Shown one piece after another: positions 27,784-35,961 of a stretch of 64,000 nucleotides of DNA; the stretch's first letter is position 1, and the number at the start of each line of letters is the position of its first letter. Source of the DNA: Bacillota bacterium (GTDB taxonomy: Bacteria; Bacillota; Clostridia; Acetivibrionales; DTU013). The stretch lies in contig JAEWQC010000049.1 of NCBI GenBank assembly GCA_023399355.1, positions 12,981 to 76,980 of the forward strand, read 5' to 3'. A model generated the notes under the pieces. That model had not been told where the DNA came from. It made no database searches and was given only the letters and a program-made list of their open reading frames with translations. The translations under genes and the position numbers were made by a program.

Positions 27784-27969
27784 ATGGCGTCAAAAACACA
27801 TAGGGGTAAAACTTTATTGAAGGTACCGTCACATGGCAGAGGTACATGTCCTGTATGCAAAGCTACAAGAATCAAAGTTCTGTATGAGATAATTGCAGGA
27901 GATGGAAGTAAAATAAATGTTTGCAAGAGATGTCAGCATAAGAAGGTTGCATCGGCTGCCAATCTGTAA
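27784..27969 (+). CDS. Small zinc-ribbon protein, conserved hypothetical
   Basis: Basic 61-aa protein with two CxxC pairs, TCPVCKA (about 21-27) and VCKRCQHKK (about 47-55), spaced as in a zinc ribbon. The N-terminus is rich in Lys/Arg/Gly (ASKTHRGKTLLKV). I cannot name a family; it resembles small ribosome- or nucleic-acid-binding zinc ribbons but not L28, L32, L33 or L36. A good ribosome site (AAGAAGGGA) and a strong hairpin behind it support it as an independently expressed gene. Confidence 0.75.
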   Translation: MASKTHRGKTLLKVPSHGRGTCPVCKATRIKVLYEIIAGDGSKINVCKRCQHKKVASAANL

Positions 27970-28010
27970 TGCAAAACAATTGAAATGACTTGATTACCCC
28001 AATGGTATAT

Positions 28011-28044
28011 AGTGGGACAGCATCCGGAAGGAAGCTGTCCCACT
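28011..28044 (+). terminator. Terminator after the zinc-ribbon gene
   Basis: Perfect 11-bp stem AGTGGGACAGC/GCTGTCCCACT, 12-base loop, followed by GTTTGT. The T-run is weak. Confidence 0.6.
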
Positions 28045-28082
28045 GTTTGTGGGAAATTATTGTACGATATAACGAGGCTAAA

Positions 28083-28306
28083 ATGTCCCCCACGTTTGTA
28101 CGGTGGATTGCTGTTGTGTTTGTGATTACTCATGTTCACTTTGGCGCAGAAGCCTGGCTGAAAGGGCTCATTGTTGCAATTGTGATGGCATTGCCTGTTA
28201 TTATTCTGGTTTTAAAACCGATGCGAAATCAGTGCCGCCTATTCTGGTGATGTGTGCTGTACTGGGAAGTCTGGTCGGGTTCGTCGTTGAAAGAATTGTA
28301 AAATAG
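28083..28306 (+). CDS. Small membrane protein, split by a -1 frameshift at TTTAAAA
   Basis: Reading from ATG 28083 (GAGG five bases upstream) gives MSPTFVRWIAVVFVITHVHF and then a hydrophobic segment ending VIILVLK; this frame stops at 28250. The continuation TDAKSVPPILVMCAVLGSLVGF to VERIVK lies in the -1 frame and stops at 28306. The switch point is the heptamer T-TTA-AAA at 28211-28217, a canonical slippery sequence. Joined, the product is 74 aa with two membrane helices. A one-base deletion in the A-run (mutation or sequencing error) is equally possible, and no strong downstream RNA structure is evident. No family recognised. Confidence 0.6.
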
Positions 28307-28417
28307 AATTGTCATACAGCCTCTGCCTCTCAGACATACGAACCATTATTCAGTATAAATATACTGGATAAAAAAATCCAAATAAAGATGTCCAGGGGCA
28401 ATGAAGGGGGAGGTAGG

Positions 28418-28804
28418 ATGAAAACTTTTTTGAAGATCATATTATTGGTAGTGGCAGTGATCGTGCTGGTAGCTGCCGGCGGAATATTTTACATTACCAG
28501 AGGGCTCAATACGGGAGCGAAGGTAGAAATAAACAAGGTTGATCTGACAACGGTCAAAGATGGCGTCTATGATGGCAAGTACAGCTCCGGCAGGTGGACC
28601 AATGAATTGAATGTTATTGTGAAAGACCACAAGATAACTGATATAAAAGTAATCAAGGACGTTACTTTTTCCAATGCAGCATCTGCACAACAGCTTTTCG
28701 ATAAAGTGATTGAAAAGCAGGAAATAGATGTTGACACTGTTTCAGGTGCAACAGTAACGAGTAAAGCTTATCAGAAGTCTATTGAAAATGCGTTGAGCAA
28801 ATAA
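28418..28804 (+). CDS. FMN-binding domain protein
   Basis: Protein of 128 aa: one N-terminal membrane helix (about 5-27, GIFYITRGL follows) and an extracytoplasmic FMN-binding domain. The domain begins VKDGVYDGKYSSGRW and ends with DTVSGATVTSKAYQKSIENAL, which contains the SGATxxS element used for flavin attachment in this family. Such proteins serve in extracellular or membrane electron transfer. The start ATG 28418 follows GGGGGAGGTAGG. Stand-alone gene with its own terminator. Confidence 0.9.
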   Translation: MKTFLKIILLVVAVIVLVAAGGIFYITRGLNTGAKVEINKVDLTTVKDGVYDGKYSSGRWTNELNVIVKDHKITDIKVIKDVTFSNAASAQQLFDKVIEKQEIDVDTVSGATVTSKAYQKSIENALSK

Positions 28805-28886
28805 GACTATATGAAAAACAAAAAGCCTTCCGGTAAAGCACAACCTGCGGGAAAGTCTGCGGATGCATCATTGAGTAAATTAAAGG

Positions 28887-28925
28887 GGCTGTCTCAAAAC
28901 TAGAACTTTTGGGACAGCCTTTTTT
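28887..28925 (+). terminator. Terminator after the FMN-binding gene
   Basis: Thirteen-base-pair stem GGCTGTCTCAAAA/TTTTGGGACAGCC (one G-T pair), seven-base loop, then TTTTTT. Nothing else was recognised between here and the next gene at 29158. Confidence 0.85.
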
Positions 28926-29157
28926 GACAAAAAACACAAAAGACGGATTTCGAGAATCCGCCAATGTATAAAAAGGATGCCCCAGACCTATTTTACTTGT
29001 TTAACGACAGACCCTTTGTATCTCATGGAATGTTGCTTCCCGTCCGGTTATGGATGAAATGGAATTGTAATACTGGCAATGGAACGCAAGCTGAAAACTA
29101 CCCGTCTAATAATACATCTGCAGATTACATAAAATAATGACAAGGGTGGGAAATGAA

Positions 29158-30183
29158 ATGAAAAGAATATTAATTGCAATTATAGTTATTGTCGCCGTCT
29201 TGTCCATGAATGCGGCAGCGTTGGCTCAGGACAGCCCGAGTATTGTATCGAAGGCACCGGTTTTCAGCGATATTTCCGGGCACTGGGCGGAAGATTCCAT
29301 AAACCGGATCGCAGATCAAACGATGTTCAACAGTAATGACGGCAAATTCCAGCCGGACAAGTCGATTGCCAGAAGTGAATTTGTATTGATGCTGCACAAG
29401 GTTCTTGACATTCAGATCAATTACTTTAAGGCGACGGATATCAAGGAATTCTTCAGTGACGTGAAGAATGAGGACCCCTATGCATCGGCTCTGTACGATC
29501 TGGCAACCACGAATATCGTGGATGATAAAGGTAAATTTAAACCTGATGACCTGTTGACACGTGAAGAAATGGTGCATTTCCTGATAAATGCATATAAATA
29601 TAAAATGGGTGATCAATTCAAGCAGATAAAACTGTCCTCCATTCCATTTATTGATCAGGATAAAATCAATCCGGTCTATAGTGGTGAAATTACAAGAGCA
29701 GAGCATGATGGGCTGATTAAAAGACCGGCTGACGGGAAATTCCATCCCCGGGATCCTGCATCAAGGGCACAGGCGGTAACGGTTTCTGACAGGCTTTTAC
29801 GCCTGGTGGAGAATGAGCAGTCCAAGGTTCAGGTCACACCCTCGGCAGAACTTAAGGATGGCGTGGTTCATATGAAGCTTACAATAACGAACAACTTGGC
29901 TTCGAAAGTAATTATTAATCACAGTTCAGGGCAGAAATACGACTTTATACTGCTTGACGCCGGCAGGAACAGTCTGTATAGCTGGTCGACTGATAAAATG
30001 TTTGCCATGGCATTGACACAGACAGTGGTTGAACCGGGAAAATCAGTGGAATTCAAAGAGGACGTGGGCATGGACCAATATGGCGGAGCCAAAGTGAAAG
30101 CTGTATATATGAAGGCATCTATCACCGGTACTTCTGAAAGCTTCCATATAAACACCGCCGGATATGAAACGACAATAAAGTAA
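29158..30183 (+). CDS. SLH-domain protein with C-terminal BsuPI-like domain
   Basis: Secreted protein of 341 aa. A signal peptide (ends ALAQ) is followed by three S-layer homology repeats (about 35-190; FSDISGHWAEDSINRIAD, FFSDVKNEDPYASALYDLAT, third repeat divergent) and a beta-sandwich domain resembling the intracellular proteinase inhibitor BsuPI (about 215-325; TITNNLASKVIINHSSGQKY and VVEPGKSVEFKED). BsuPI modules are found in secreted clostridial proteins and probably mediate binding. ATG 29158 follows AAGGGTGGGA by six bases. Confidence 0.85.
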   Translation: MKRILIAIIVIVAVLSMNAAALAQDSPSIVSKAPVFSDISGHWAEDSINRIADQTMFNSNDGKFQPDKSIARSEFVLMLHKVLDIQINYFKATDIKEFFSDVKNEDPYASALYDLATTNIVDDKGKFKPDDLLTREEMVHFLINAYKYKMGDQFKQIKLSSIPFIDQDKINPVYSGEITRAEHDGLIKRPADGKFHPRDPASRAQAVTVSDRLLRLVENEQSKVQVTPSAELKDGVVHMKLTITNNLASKVIINHSSGQKYDFILLDAGRNSLYSWSTDKMFAMALTQTVVEPGKSVEFKEDVGMDQYGGAKVKAVYMKASITGTSESFHINTAGYETTIK

Positions 30184-30214
30184 GCCATTACGGCGGGCTT
30201 TGGCTTTTTATCCG

Positions 30215-31096
30215 CTATATCAGCCATTCACCGCGCGCTGTTAAAATGACTTTACCCCCGACATTTATATCAAATAGCTTACCGGATTTGTTCGCACATA
30301 TCTTCAGGAGGGAAGGGCGCCCCATTTCATAGCCCTGTTCCACGTCATACTGCAGTCGTGCGCTGCTGAAGTAATCATGCTCCAGGAGATATGCTGCGAG
30401 ATTTCCGTTGGCGCTTCCGGTTGCCGCATCCTCGGGGTAGCCTGTATCAACTGTAAAAACCCGGACATTTAATGTATTTTCTGAATGATAGGTCTGATCG
30501 GTGAAAACCAACAGGATATCTTTAAGCCCCTCCTTCAAAAAACGTGAATATCGGTCGTGATGGATGCGGCATCTCTTCACTGCATCCAGGGTATTGAGCG
30601 GTACAATGACTGAGGCCAGGCCGGTACTTGCTTCCTGGACCGGGAAACGCTTGTCGATATCATTTACCGTGATGCCCAGAATTTCCGCAATCGTATCCAG
30701 GCCAACGCACTGGCCGAAATGCGGTTGATTCTGCTTCATCCAGAGGTTTCCCTCCTTATCGGGGATGACAGGTATTTGTCCTGCTTTCAGATTCAGATTG
30801 ATTTTCTCAGATCGGCTATCCTCTATTTCAGTGCGGATGATATAAGCTGTTCCCAGCGTCGGATGTCCGGCAAAAGGGACCTCATAGTCCGGTGTGAAGA
30901 TTCTGACGTCATAACCCCCGTCTTCTTTTTTCCCCGAAAGGATGAACGAGGTCTCAGCAAAATTTGTTTCATGTGCGATATTCTGCATTTCTGTACCTGA
31001 AAGGCCACCTGCATTCGTAAATACAGCCAACTGATTCCCTTGGTATTTATGCTCCGCAAATACATCAACGAGGTAAAAAGACAGCTTGTCCAACAT
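30215..31096 (-). CDS. PhzF-family isomerase
   Basis: PhzF-like protein of 293 aa with the diaminopimelate-epimerase fold. The N-terminal half carries LVDVFAEHKYQGNQLAVF and the catalytic-glutamate motif HETNFAETSFI; EVPFAGHPTLGTAYI and the later PEDAATGSANGNLAAYLLEH are the family's other conserved loops. Substrate in this organism is unknown, as for most PhzF homologues outside phenazine clusters. ATG 31096 is preferred, nine bases after AGGAAGG; 31105 abuts that site. Confidence 0.92.
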   Translation of the reverse strand: MLDKLSFYLVDVFAEHKYQGNQLAVFTNAGGLSGTEMQNIAHETNFAETSFILSGKKEDGGYDVRIFTPDYEVPFAGHPTLGTAYIIRTEIEDSRSEKINLNLKAGQIPVIPDKEGNLWMKQNQPHFGQCVGLDTIAEILGITVNDIDKRFPVQEASTGLASVIVPLNTLDAVKRCRIHHDRYSRFLKEGLKDILLVFTDQTYHSENTLNVRVFTVDTGYPEDAATGSANGNLAAYLLEHDYFSSARLQYDVEQGYEMGRPSLLKICANKSGKLFDINVGGKVILTARGEWLI

Positions 31097-31323
31097 CCAA
31101 CACATCCTTCCTGATAAAGCAGGCCATTCAGGCCGCAAACTGTTTCAGTCCAAAAGTTCCCTGTACAAATCGTTATTTAAATATTACTTGAACCGGTAAA
31201 TGATTGCAACGGTTAGATATTGATTAAAGGGTCCGGACCGGGGTATATAAAACACATACAGTTTCACAGAATAGGAATACAGGCTGCTGTAACAGAAGTA
31301 GAACTTGTTGAAAGGAGACATTG

Positions 31324-31480
31324 TATGCAGGAATTCTATATCAATCTCTACAGGGATTTCCTGAGACAACAGTTCGGAACGACCTTTGTCATCATCACAC
31401 ATGACAGAAGGATTGCAGAAAAGGCTGACAGGATCATAGAGATCAGGGATGGTCGTATCAATCTGGACATATCCGGATAA
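31324..31480 (+). pseudogene. C-terminal remnant of a LolD/MacB-type ABC ATPase
   Basis: The last about 35 codons of an ATPase are recognisable: FGTTFVIITHDRRIAEKADR with the H-loop histidine, then IIEIRDGRI. Walker A, signature and Walker B are missing. An AAAGGAGA and ATG sit in front, so a 51-aa peptide could be made, but it cannot be an ATPase. Decayed fragment; the rest of 31106-31642 shows nothing recognisable. Confidence 0.8.
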
Positions 31481-31642
31481 TCAGGGCACATTAATTACAA
31501 TGCACCGGAATAGACCCCATAAAAACGGTACATCAGTAAAGTGCTGTTTTTATGAGAACTGGCAGAATATGAAAAACAGTATAAACGGCAAATTTGGACA
31601 TCATATGTACATATCCCGGATTAATAATCGAGAGGTGTTACT

Positions 31643-32071
31643 ATGAAAAAGAAATTGTTCAATATTGCCGTTTTTTTTATAATCTTTTTATCAGGCTGCG
31701 GTTCGGCCTCCAACAATCCTGCACCGAGACAGCAGGGCTATGAAGTCACCGGGCGCCAGGTTGACGTTATTCCAGGTGCGACTGGAGACAATGATACCGG
31801 AATAACGGTACTGAATGTAAAAAAGACTGTCAAGGCGGGTGAAAAGGGCAGCCTATCCATTCAGGGTGTTCCGAATACCAGCTATGTTGTAACTGCAAAC
31901 TATAATAATTCGCTTGGCGCGATGACGGCATCAGCAGCGAAACGTGCCGGAAATGACGGTAAAGTCAGCTGGGACTGGAACGTGAAAGGGGATACCCTGC
32001 CCGGTACTTACAAATTGCTTGTATCCGGCGGTGGAAAGATGATCACATCTTCCTATACCGTAACACGATAA
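31643..32071 (+). CDS. Lipoprotein of unknown function
   Basis: Protein of 142 aa with a lipoprotein signal peptide; the lipobox LSGC puts the lipidated cysteine at residue 19. The mature part has a short linker and one beta-rich domain (about 50-142; GSLSIQGVPNTSYVVTANY, GKVSWDWNVKGDTLPGTY) that looks like an Ig-like/FN3-type fold. Tethered to the outer face of the membrane. GAGAGG precedes the ATG. Confidence 0.8.
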   Translation: MKKKLFNIAVFFIIFLSGCGSASNNPAPRQQGYEVTGRQVDVIPGATGDNDTGITVLNVKKTVKAGEKGSLSIQGVPNTSYVVTANYNNSLGAMTASAAKRAGNDGKVSWDWNVKGDTLPGTYKLLVSGGGKMITSSYTVTR

Positions 32072-32326
32072 GATTGTCCGGAACGGAGCCGATTGTAAAA
32101 AGAGTATTGCTATAATTTAGCTTAAATAATTCCCTGTAATCTTGCAATTCAAATTTGTCTGCATTATAATAGAACGTATGTTCAGCGCTGCTGTGTGGAG
32201 ATACTGCCTGGCCTGAACCTTCCAACCGCCTGCGATTGTGTGTGGAGGTTCGGAAATATCGCAGGTTGACGGATTCTGTAAATTAAAGGATAATGTAAGT
32301 ACAAGAGATGGGAAGAGGTAGAATAT

Positions 32327-32848
32327 ATGGATGAATTTAAAAAGCCCTACGAATATTTCGAGGAAAAAGGTGTTGGAGGCATACTGCTGGTTCTCTTTTT
32401 TATGCTGATATCAGTTGAGCCGTTTATGGGTATCCTTTCCATCGCGTTAGGAAATAATGCGTTTCCTAATTTTAAAATATTTTTACCGGTGTTTGTCACT
32501 TTATCAGTAGTTTATATCATTTATTCACTGCTTTCAGGAATCTTCCTGAAGAAGCTGTACAGTTTCGCAATTGCCTCTTTAAAAGTGTTTCTGGTTTATA
32601 GACTAATTTATCTGGTGCCGGTTCTCATCATCAGTATGCGGTATCAGATTGACACCATACCATATGCAAAAACATATGGCCAATATCAGGTTGCTTATAA
32701 CAGTATCATATCATCATTTTGGATTAGTATTTTGTATGCGTTTATTTTTAGTATTGGATGGTATATTTATCTTGTTAAGTCCAAAAAAGTACAGGAGTTA
32801 TTCCCCAAAAAAAGAACCGGTCAACAGGTTAACCATTCAGTAGGTTAA
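32327..32848 (+). CDS. DUF2569-type membrane protein
   Basis: Membrane protein of 173 aa with four predicted helices. The N-terminal GVGGILLVLFFMLISVEPFM is close to the GxGGWL signature of DUF2569, and FKIFLPVFVTLSVVYIIYSL and SSFWISILYAFIFSIGWYIY fit the family. No biochemical role is known. Upstream 32072-32326 contains no other gene that I can support. Confidence 0.7.
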   Translation: MDEFKKPYEYFEEKGVGGILLVLFFMLISVEPFMGILSIALGNNAFPNFKIFLPVFVTLSVVYIIYSLLSGIFLKKLYSFAIASLKVFLVYRLIYLVPVLIISMRYQIDTIPYAKTYGQYQVAYNSIISSFWISILYAFIFSIGWYIYLVKSKKVQELFPKKRTGQQVNHSVG

Positions 32849-32944
32849 TCACTCAATAGAATAAGAATACTCCGTGAAAAGTTTGGAATAATAGTACCAT
32901 GAATGACTGGCATCAGTTATTTCAATCTATTCCGGGAGCAGTCA

Positions 32945-34411
32945 ATGCTTTTTATCACCATAAAAAAATTCAGATTGGAAGTCATTACAGCACTGGCAGT
33001 TATTGCGATCCTGTCTCTTTTACTAATGCCACGCCCAATCACAGGAGTCGCAGACAATGGTGATTTTGCAAGAATAATGAATTCCACGGGGCTTTCCTAT
33101 CTTACAAATGACCGGGAGGAACAATATTTCGGCTATGTGAACAGGCTCTACCATGTAGGCAATATCATCCCTCTCGGGGGAAAATACCTTTCGACACAGA
33201 TTCCGTTGGTACTGCTGGCAGTTTACCTGAGCAAAGTGCTATCCGGAACGGCATTTTTCGATATTAGAATCCTTGGAGCGATTTATATACTTATCCTTGC
33301 AGTTGCAGCCTTTTTAACCATAGCCTGTCTCAGGAGACGAGCGGGCTTTGTCAGCTTTTTCTCTGTATTGGCGGTCATTCCGGTTTTCTGCGATATAGGA
33401 TACACAGCATACTTCAATTCATTATATGGTGAACCCGTAACATTCACCTTTCTGCTGCTGTTGGCGGGAACGGCGTTATATTTCGCACGGGAGGAGAAAC
33501 CTGCTGTATGGATGCTCTCGGTGTTCGGGACGGCAGCTTTTTTCTTTTCCGGCGCCAAGGTACAAAACGTTCCTGCCGGTCTGCTTCTGGCACTGCTTTG
33601 TGTCAGGCTCGTCCGGCTCAGGAAGGATGCAATGTGGCGAAGGGTTGCTATTTTCATAGCGGTGATGGTAATGTTTGTGTCGGTGGGCTGTTATTTGGGG
33701 GTGTCAAAGGAGATCAGAACCTGCAATAAATACCAGTCGGTCTTCTATGGCATTCTGCGGCATTCGCCGGATCCCGCCGGGGATTTGCAGGAATTGGGAC
33801 TGGATCCCTCGCTGGAGATTCTGGCAGACACCAACTATTTCATGGAAAGTTACCCGATGGATATAAGGTCGCAGGAGTTTAAGAAAATGATCTATGACCA
33901 TGTCAATTATACCAAAGTAGCCGCCTTTTATCTTCGACATACGGCACGCTTTCTGCAAAAGCTCGTTTTTGCGGCGGAAAATGGATTTCAACTAAAGCAG
34001 AGCTTTGGCAATTTTGAGAAATATCCAGGTATTCATTATATGCAAACCAGTCATGCTTTGAGTTTTTGGAGTGATTTTAAAATGAACGTGCTTCCGCACA
34101 CTTTACTCTTCCTGTTTATTTTTTATGCAGTAGTTTTTCTGGTACTTGTCTATGAGTACTGCAGGTCCGAAAATGCCGGAAAGCGCTTTCTGGTTGAATT
34201 CTTCGGATTTGTAGCGATAACGGGCATCATTCAATTCATCATGCCGATCATTGCGGATGGTGAAGCAGACCTGAGCAAACACCTTTTTCTGTTTGACGTC
34301 AGCTTTGATATGCTGTTTTCATCAGGATTGATGTATATCGCATTGAAAGCCCTTGCTGCAGTCCGGTATTTTAAAAGCCGCAGAATTGCGGCAAAACTGC
34401 AGACGGAATAG
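32945..34411 (+). CDS. WsfD-like polytopic membrane protein (glycan biosynthesis)
   Basis: Protein of about 488 aa with 10-11 membrane helices. The first external loop carries ITGVADNGDFARIMNSTGL, the hallmark of WsfD-like hexose transferases of S-layer glycan loci; the counterpart at 40813-43209 has ISGVANNGDYIRIMRLTGL. Other shared blocks are FYGILRHSPDPAGDLQELGL, FYLRHTARF and IMPIIADGEADLSKHLFLF. Probably a lipid-linked-sugar glycosyltransferase of the membrane. The start 32945 has GGGAG six bases ahead; ATG 32903 is an alternative. Confidence 0.75.
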   Translation: MLFITIKKFRLEVITALAVIAILSLLLMPRPITGVADNGDFARIMNSTGLSYLTNDREEQYFGYVNRLYHVGNIIPLGGKYLSTQIPLVLLAVYLSKVLSGTAFFDIRILGAIYILILAVAAFLTIACLRRRAGFVSFFSVLAVIPVFCDIGYTAYFNSLYGEPVTFTFLLLLAGTALYFAREEKPAVWMLSVFGTAAFFFSGAKVQNVPAGLLLALLCVRLVRLRKDAMWRRVAIFIAVMVMFVSVGCYLGVSKEIRTCNKYQSVFYGILRHSPDPAGDLQELGLDPSLEILADTNYFMESYPMDIRSQEFKKMIYDHVNYTKVAAFYLRHTARFLQKLVFAAENGFQLKQSFGNFEKYPGIHYMQTSHALSFWSDFKMNVLPHTLLFLFIFYAVVFLVLVYEYCRSENAGKRFLVEFFGFVAITGIIQFIMPIIADGEADLSKHLFLFDVSFDMLFSSGLMYIALKALAAVRYFKSRRIAAKLQTE

Positions 34412-34477
34412 GAGATAGCAAATAGCAAATATAAATATTGAAATATCAAAGATACTAAATAATGAATAAGATCTATT

Positions 34478-34519
34478 GAATACCGAATAGCGAATACCGA
34501 ATACCGAATAGCGAATACC
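34478..34519. repeat. Heptanucleotide tandem repeat GAATA[C/G]C
   Basis: Six contiguous 7-bp units, organised as two identical 21-bp blocks (GAATACC-GAATAGC-GAATACC). It lies just behind the WsfD-like gene, upstream of the lacI-type promoter region. Copy number could vary by slippage. Confidence 0.9.
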
Positions 34520-34597
34520 AACTGGCGACTATTGAAATAATCTGAAAAAAATTGAAACAGGGATTGTATTTTTTCTCACATGGAATTAAAATAGATA

Positions 34598-34677
34598 TGT
34601 AATCGATTACATTTGATTACGTATCTATTTTGGTATATCCCATTATTAGCATGCATATTTTATTGTAACCCGTTACA
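34598..34677 (+). promoter_or_regulatory. Paired LacI-type operators
   Basis: Two palindromes, TGTAATCGATTACA (34598-34611, perfect) and TGTAACCCGTTACA (34664-34677, 6+2+6), share TGTAAY-N2-RTTACA. Their centres are 66 bp apart, about six helical turns, which suits looping by a LacI-family dimer pair. The gene directly downstream encodes such a regulator, so autoregulation of the operon is likely. The promoter itself is not clear. Confidence 0.7.
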
Positions 34678-34714
34678 TTTTACTTAATGCCTTATAATCA
34701 ACAGGAGAGTAACC

Positions 34715-35716
34715 ATGACTGCATCAACCATACAGGATGTTGCAAAAGCTGCAGGTGTTTCCGTCGCCACCGTCTCCAGAGTATTGAACAAAAGCAATAC
34801 CGTTACGGAAGCTACAAGGGAGGTGGTGCTCAATGCCATCAAGCAGCTGGATTACCGCCCGAATCTTCTTGGACGCAATCTGCGGAGAACGGAGACCAGG
34901 CTTATACTTGCCCTACTTCCTACGATTGCAAATCCCTTTTATTCACGGATTGTAAAGGGCATAGAAGATGTAGCCCATAAGAACGGTTACAATGTCTTGC
35001 TGTGCAATACCGATTCCGCAACAGACAGGGAGCAGCTCTATCTTGGATTGCTGAAGAACAGGCTGGCAGATGGTGTGATTTTAATGGCTCCGGAGATTGA
35101 TGGAGAAGAACTGACATCGATCGGCTCTGATTTTCCGGTGGTACAATGCTGTGAATACAAGGAGGGCGCACAGGTATCTCTGGCACGTATCGACAACCAC
35201 GCCGCGGCAAGGAAAGCTGCCAGGCATCTTATTTCTCTCGGACATCAAAAAATAGGAATGATCAGCAGCCACAATCATTTTTTGTCTACGCTGCGCAGGG
35301 AAGAAGGCTTCAAATCAGTTCTTGAAGAAGCGGGATTTCCTCTGATGGATCAATATATGGCATATGGGGACTACAGCTTTAAGAGCGGCCATCGTTCAGC
35401 ATTAGGCTTATTGTCGCTGAAGGAGCGGCCAACGGCAATATTTGCGATTTCGGACATTATGGCTATTGGCGTTTTACGGGCCGCAAGGGAGAAGGGGATG
35501 AGGGTGCCTGAAGATGTGGCTGTTGTCGGTTTTGACAATATCAGCTTTACCTCCATGTGTGCCCCAATGCTGACGACCGTTTCGCAGCCCAAGTACGATC
35601 TTGGCTGTACGGCCATGGATCTGCTGCTTAAAACCATACGGGGGGAACTAAAAGATCCTGTGGAGATCGTATTGGAAAATGAACTGATCATAAGAGAATC
35701 CACGATCAGATCATAA
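34715..35716 (+). CDS. LacI-family transcriptional regulator
   Basis: Regulator of 333 aa. The N-terminal HTH is classic: TIQDVAKAAGVSVATVSRVL followed by the hinge QLDYRPNLLGRNLR. The periplasmic-binding-protein-like domain spans about 60-330 (LALLPTIANPFYSRIVKGIED, AIFAISDIMAIGVLRAA, VVGFDNISFTSMCAPMLTTV). It heads the sugar operon 35962-40233 and is preceded by two matching operators, so it probably represses both itself and that operon until a sugar derivative binds. Confidence 0.94.
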   Translation: MTASTIQDVAKAAGVSVATVSRVLNKSNTVTEATREVVLNAIKQLDYRPNLLGRNLRRTETRLILALLPTIANPFYSRIVKGIEDVAHKNGYNVLLCNTDSATDREQLYLGLLKNRLADGVILMAPEIDGEELTSIGSDFPVVQCCEYKEGAQVSLARIDNHAAARKAARHLISLGHQKIGMISSHNHFLSTLRREEGFKSVLEEAGFPLMDQYMAYGDYSFKSGHRSALGLLSLKERPTAIFAISDIMAIGVLRAAREKGMRVPEDVAVVGFDNISFTSMCAPMLTTVSQPKYDLGCTAMDLLLKTIRGELKDPVEIVLENELIIRESTIRS

Positions 35717-35775
35717 ATAATTTAGCAATAAAGATCTTACGCAGAACAAGAAGGGAAATTCTATAAGAAAACACA

Positions 35776-35880
35776 ATGAAGGTCTTAAGTAAAACGATAA
35801 TAAAAATATATAACAAAACAACAATGAAGGTCCTAAGTAAAACGATAATGAAAAATATGAGTAAAACAATAATGAGGATT
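35776..35880 (+). repeat. Imperfect 50-bp direct duplication upstream of the oxidoreductase gene
   Basis: ATGAAGGTCTTAAGTAAAAC at 35776 recurs as ATGAAGGTCCTAAGTAAAAC at 35824, followed in both by GATAATRAAAAATAT; a third partial copy (AGTAAAACAATAATGA) follows. The DNA is open in the frame of the next gene, but the encoded Lys/Thr/Ile-rich stretch does not look like a protein domain. Confidence 0.75.
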
Positions 35881-35961
35881 ATAAATGAAAACGAAAATGA
35901 AGATGATCTGAAAACAATAATAAAGACAGTAAACGGAAACATTTTAAATGGAGGAATTCTC

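Noticed and set aside
28811..28903. 30-codon Lys/Ser-rich frame after the FMN-binding gene
   Set aside because: No ribosome site, and it runs into the terminator stem.
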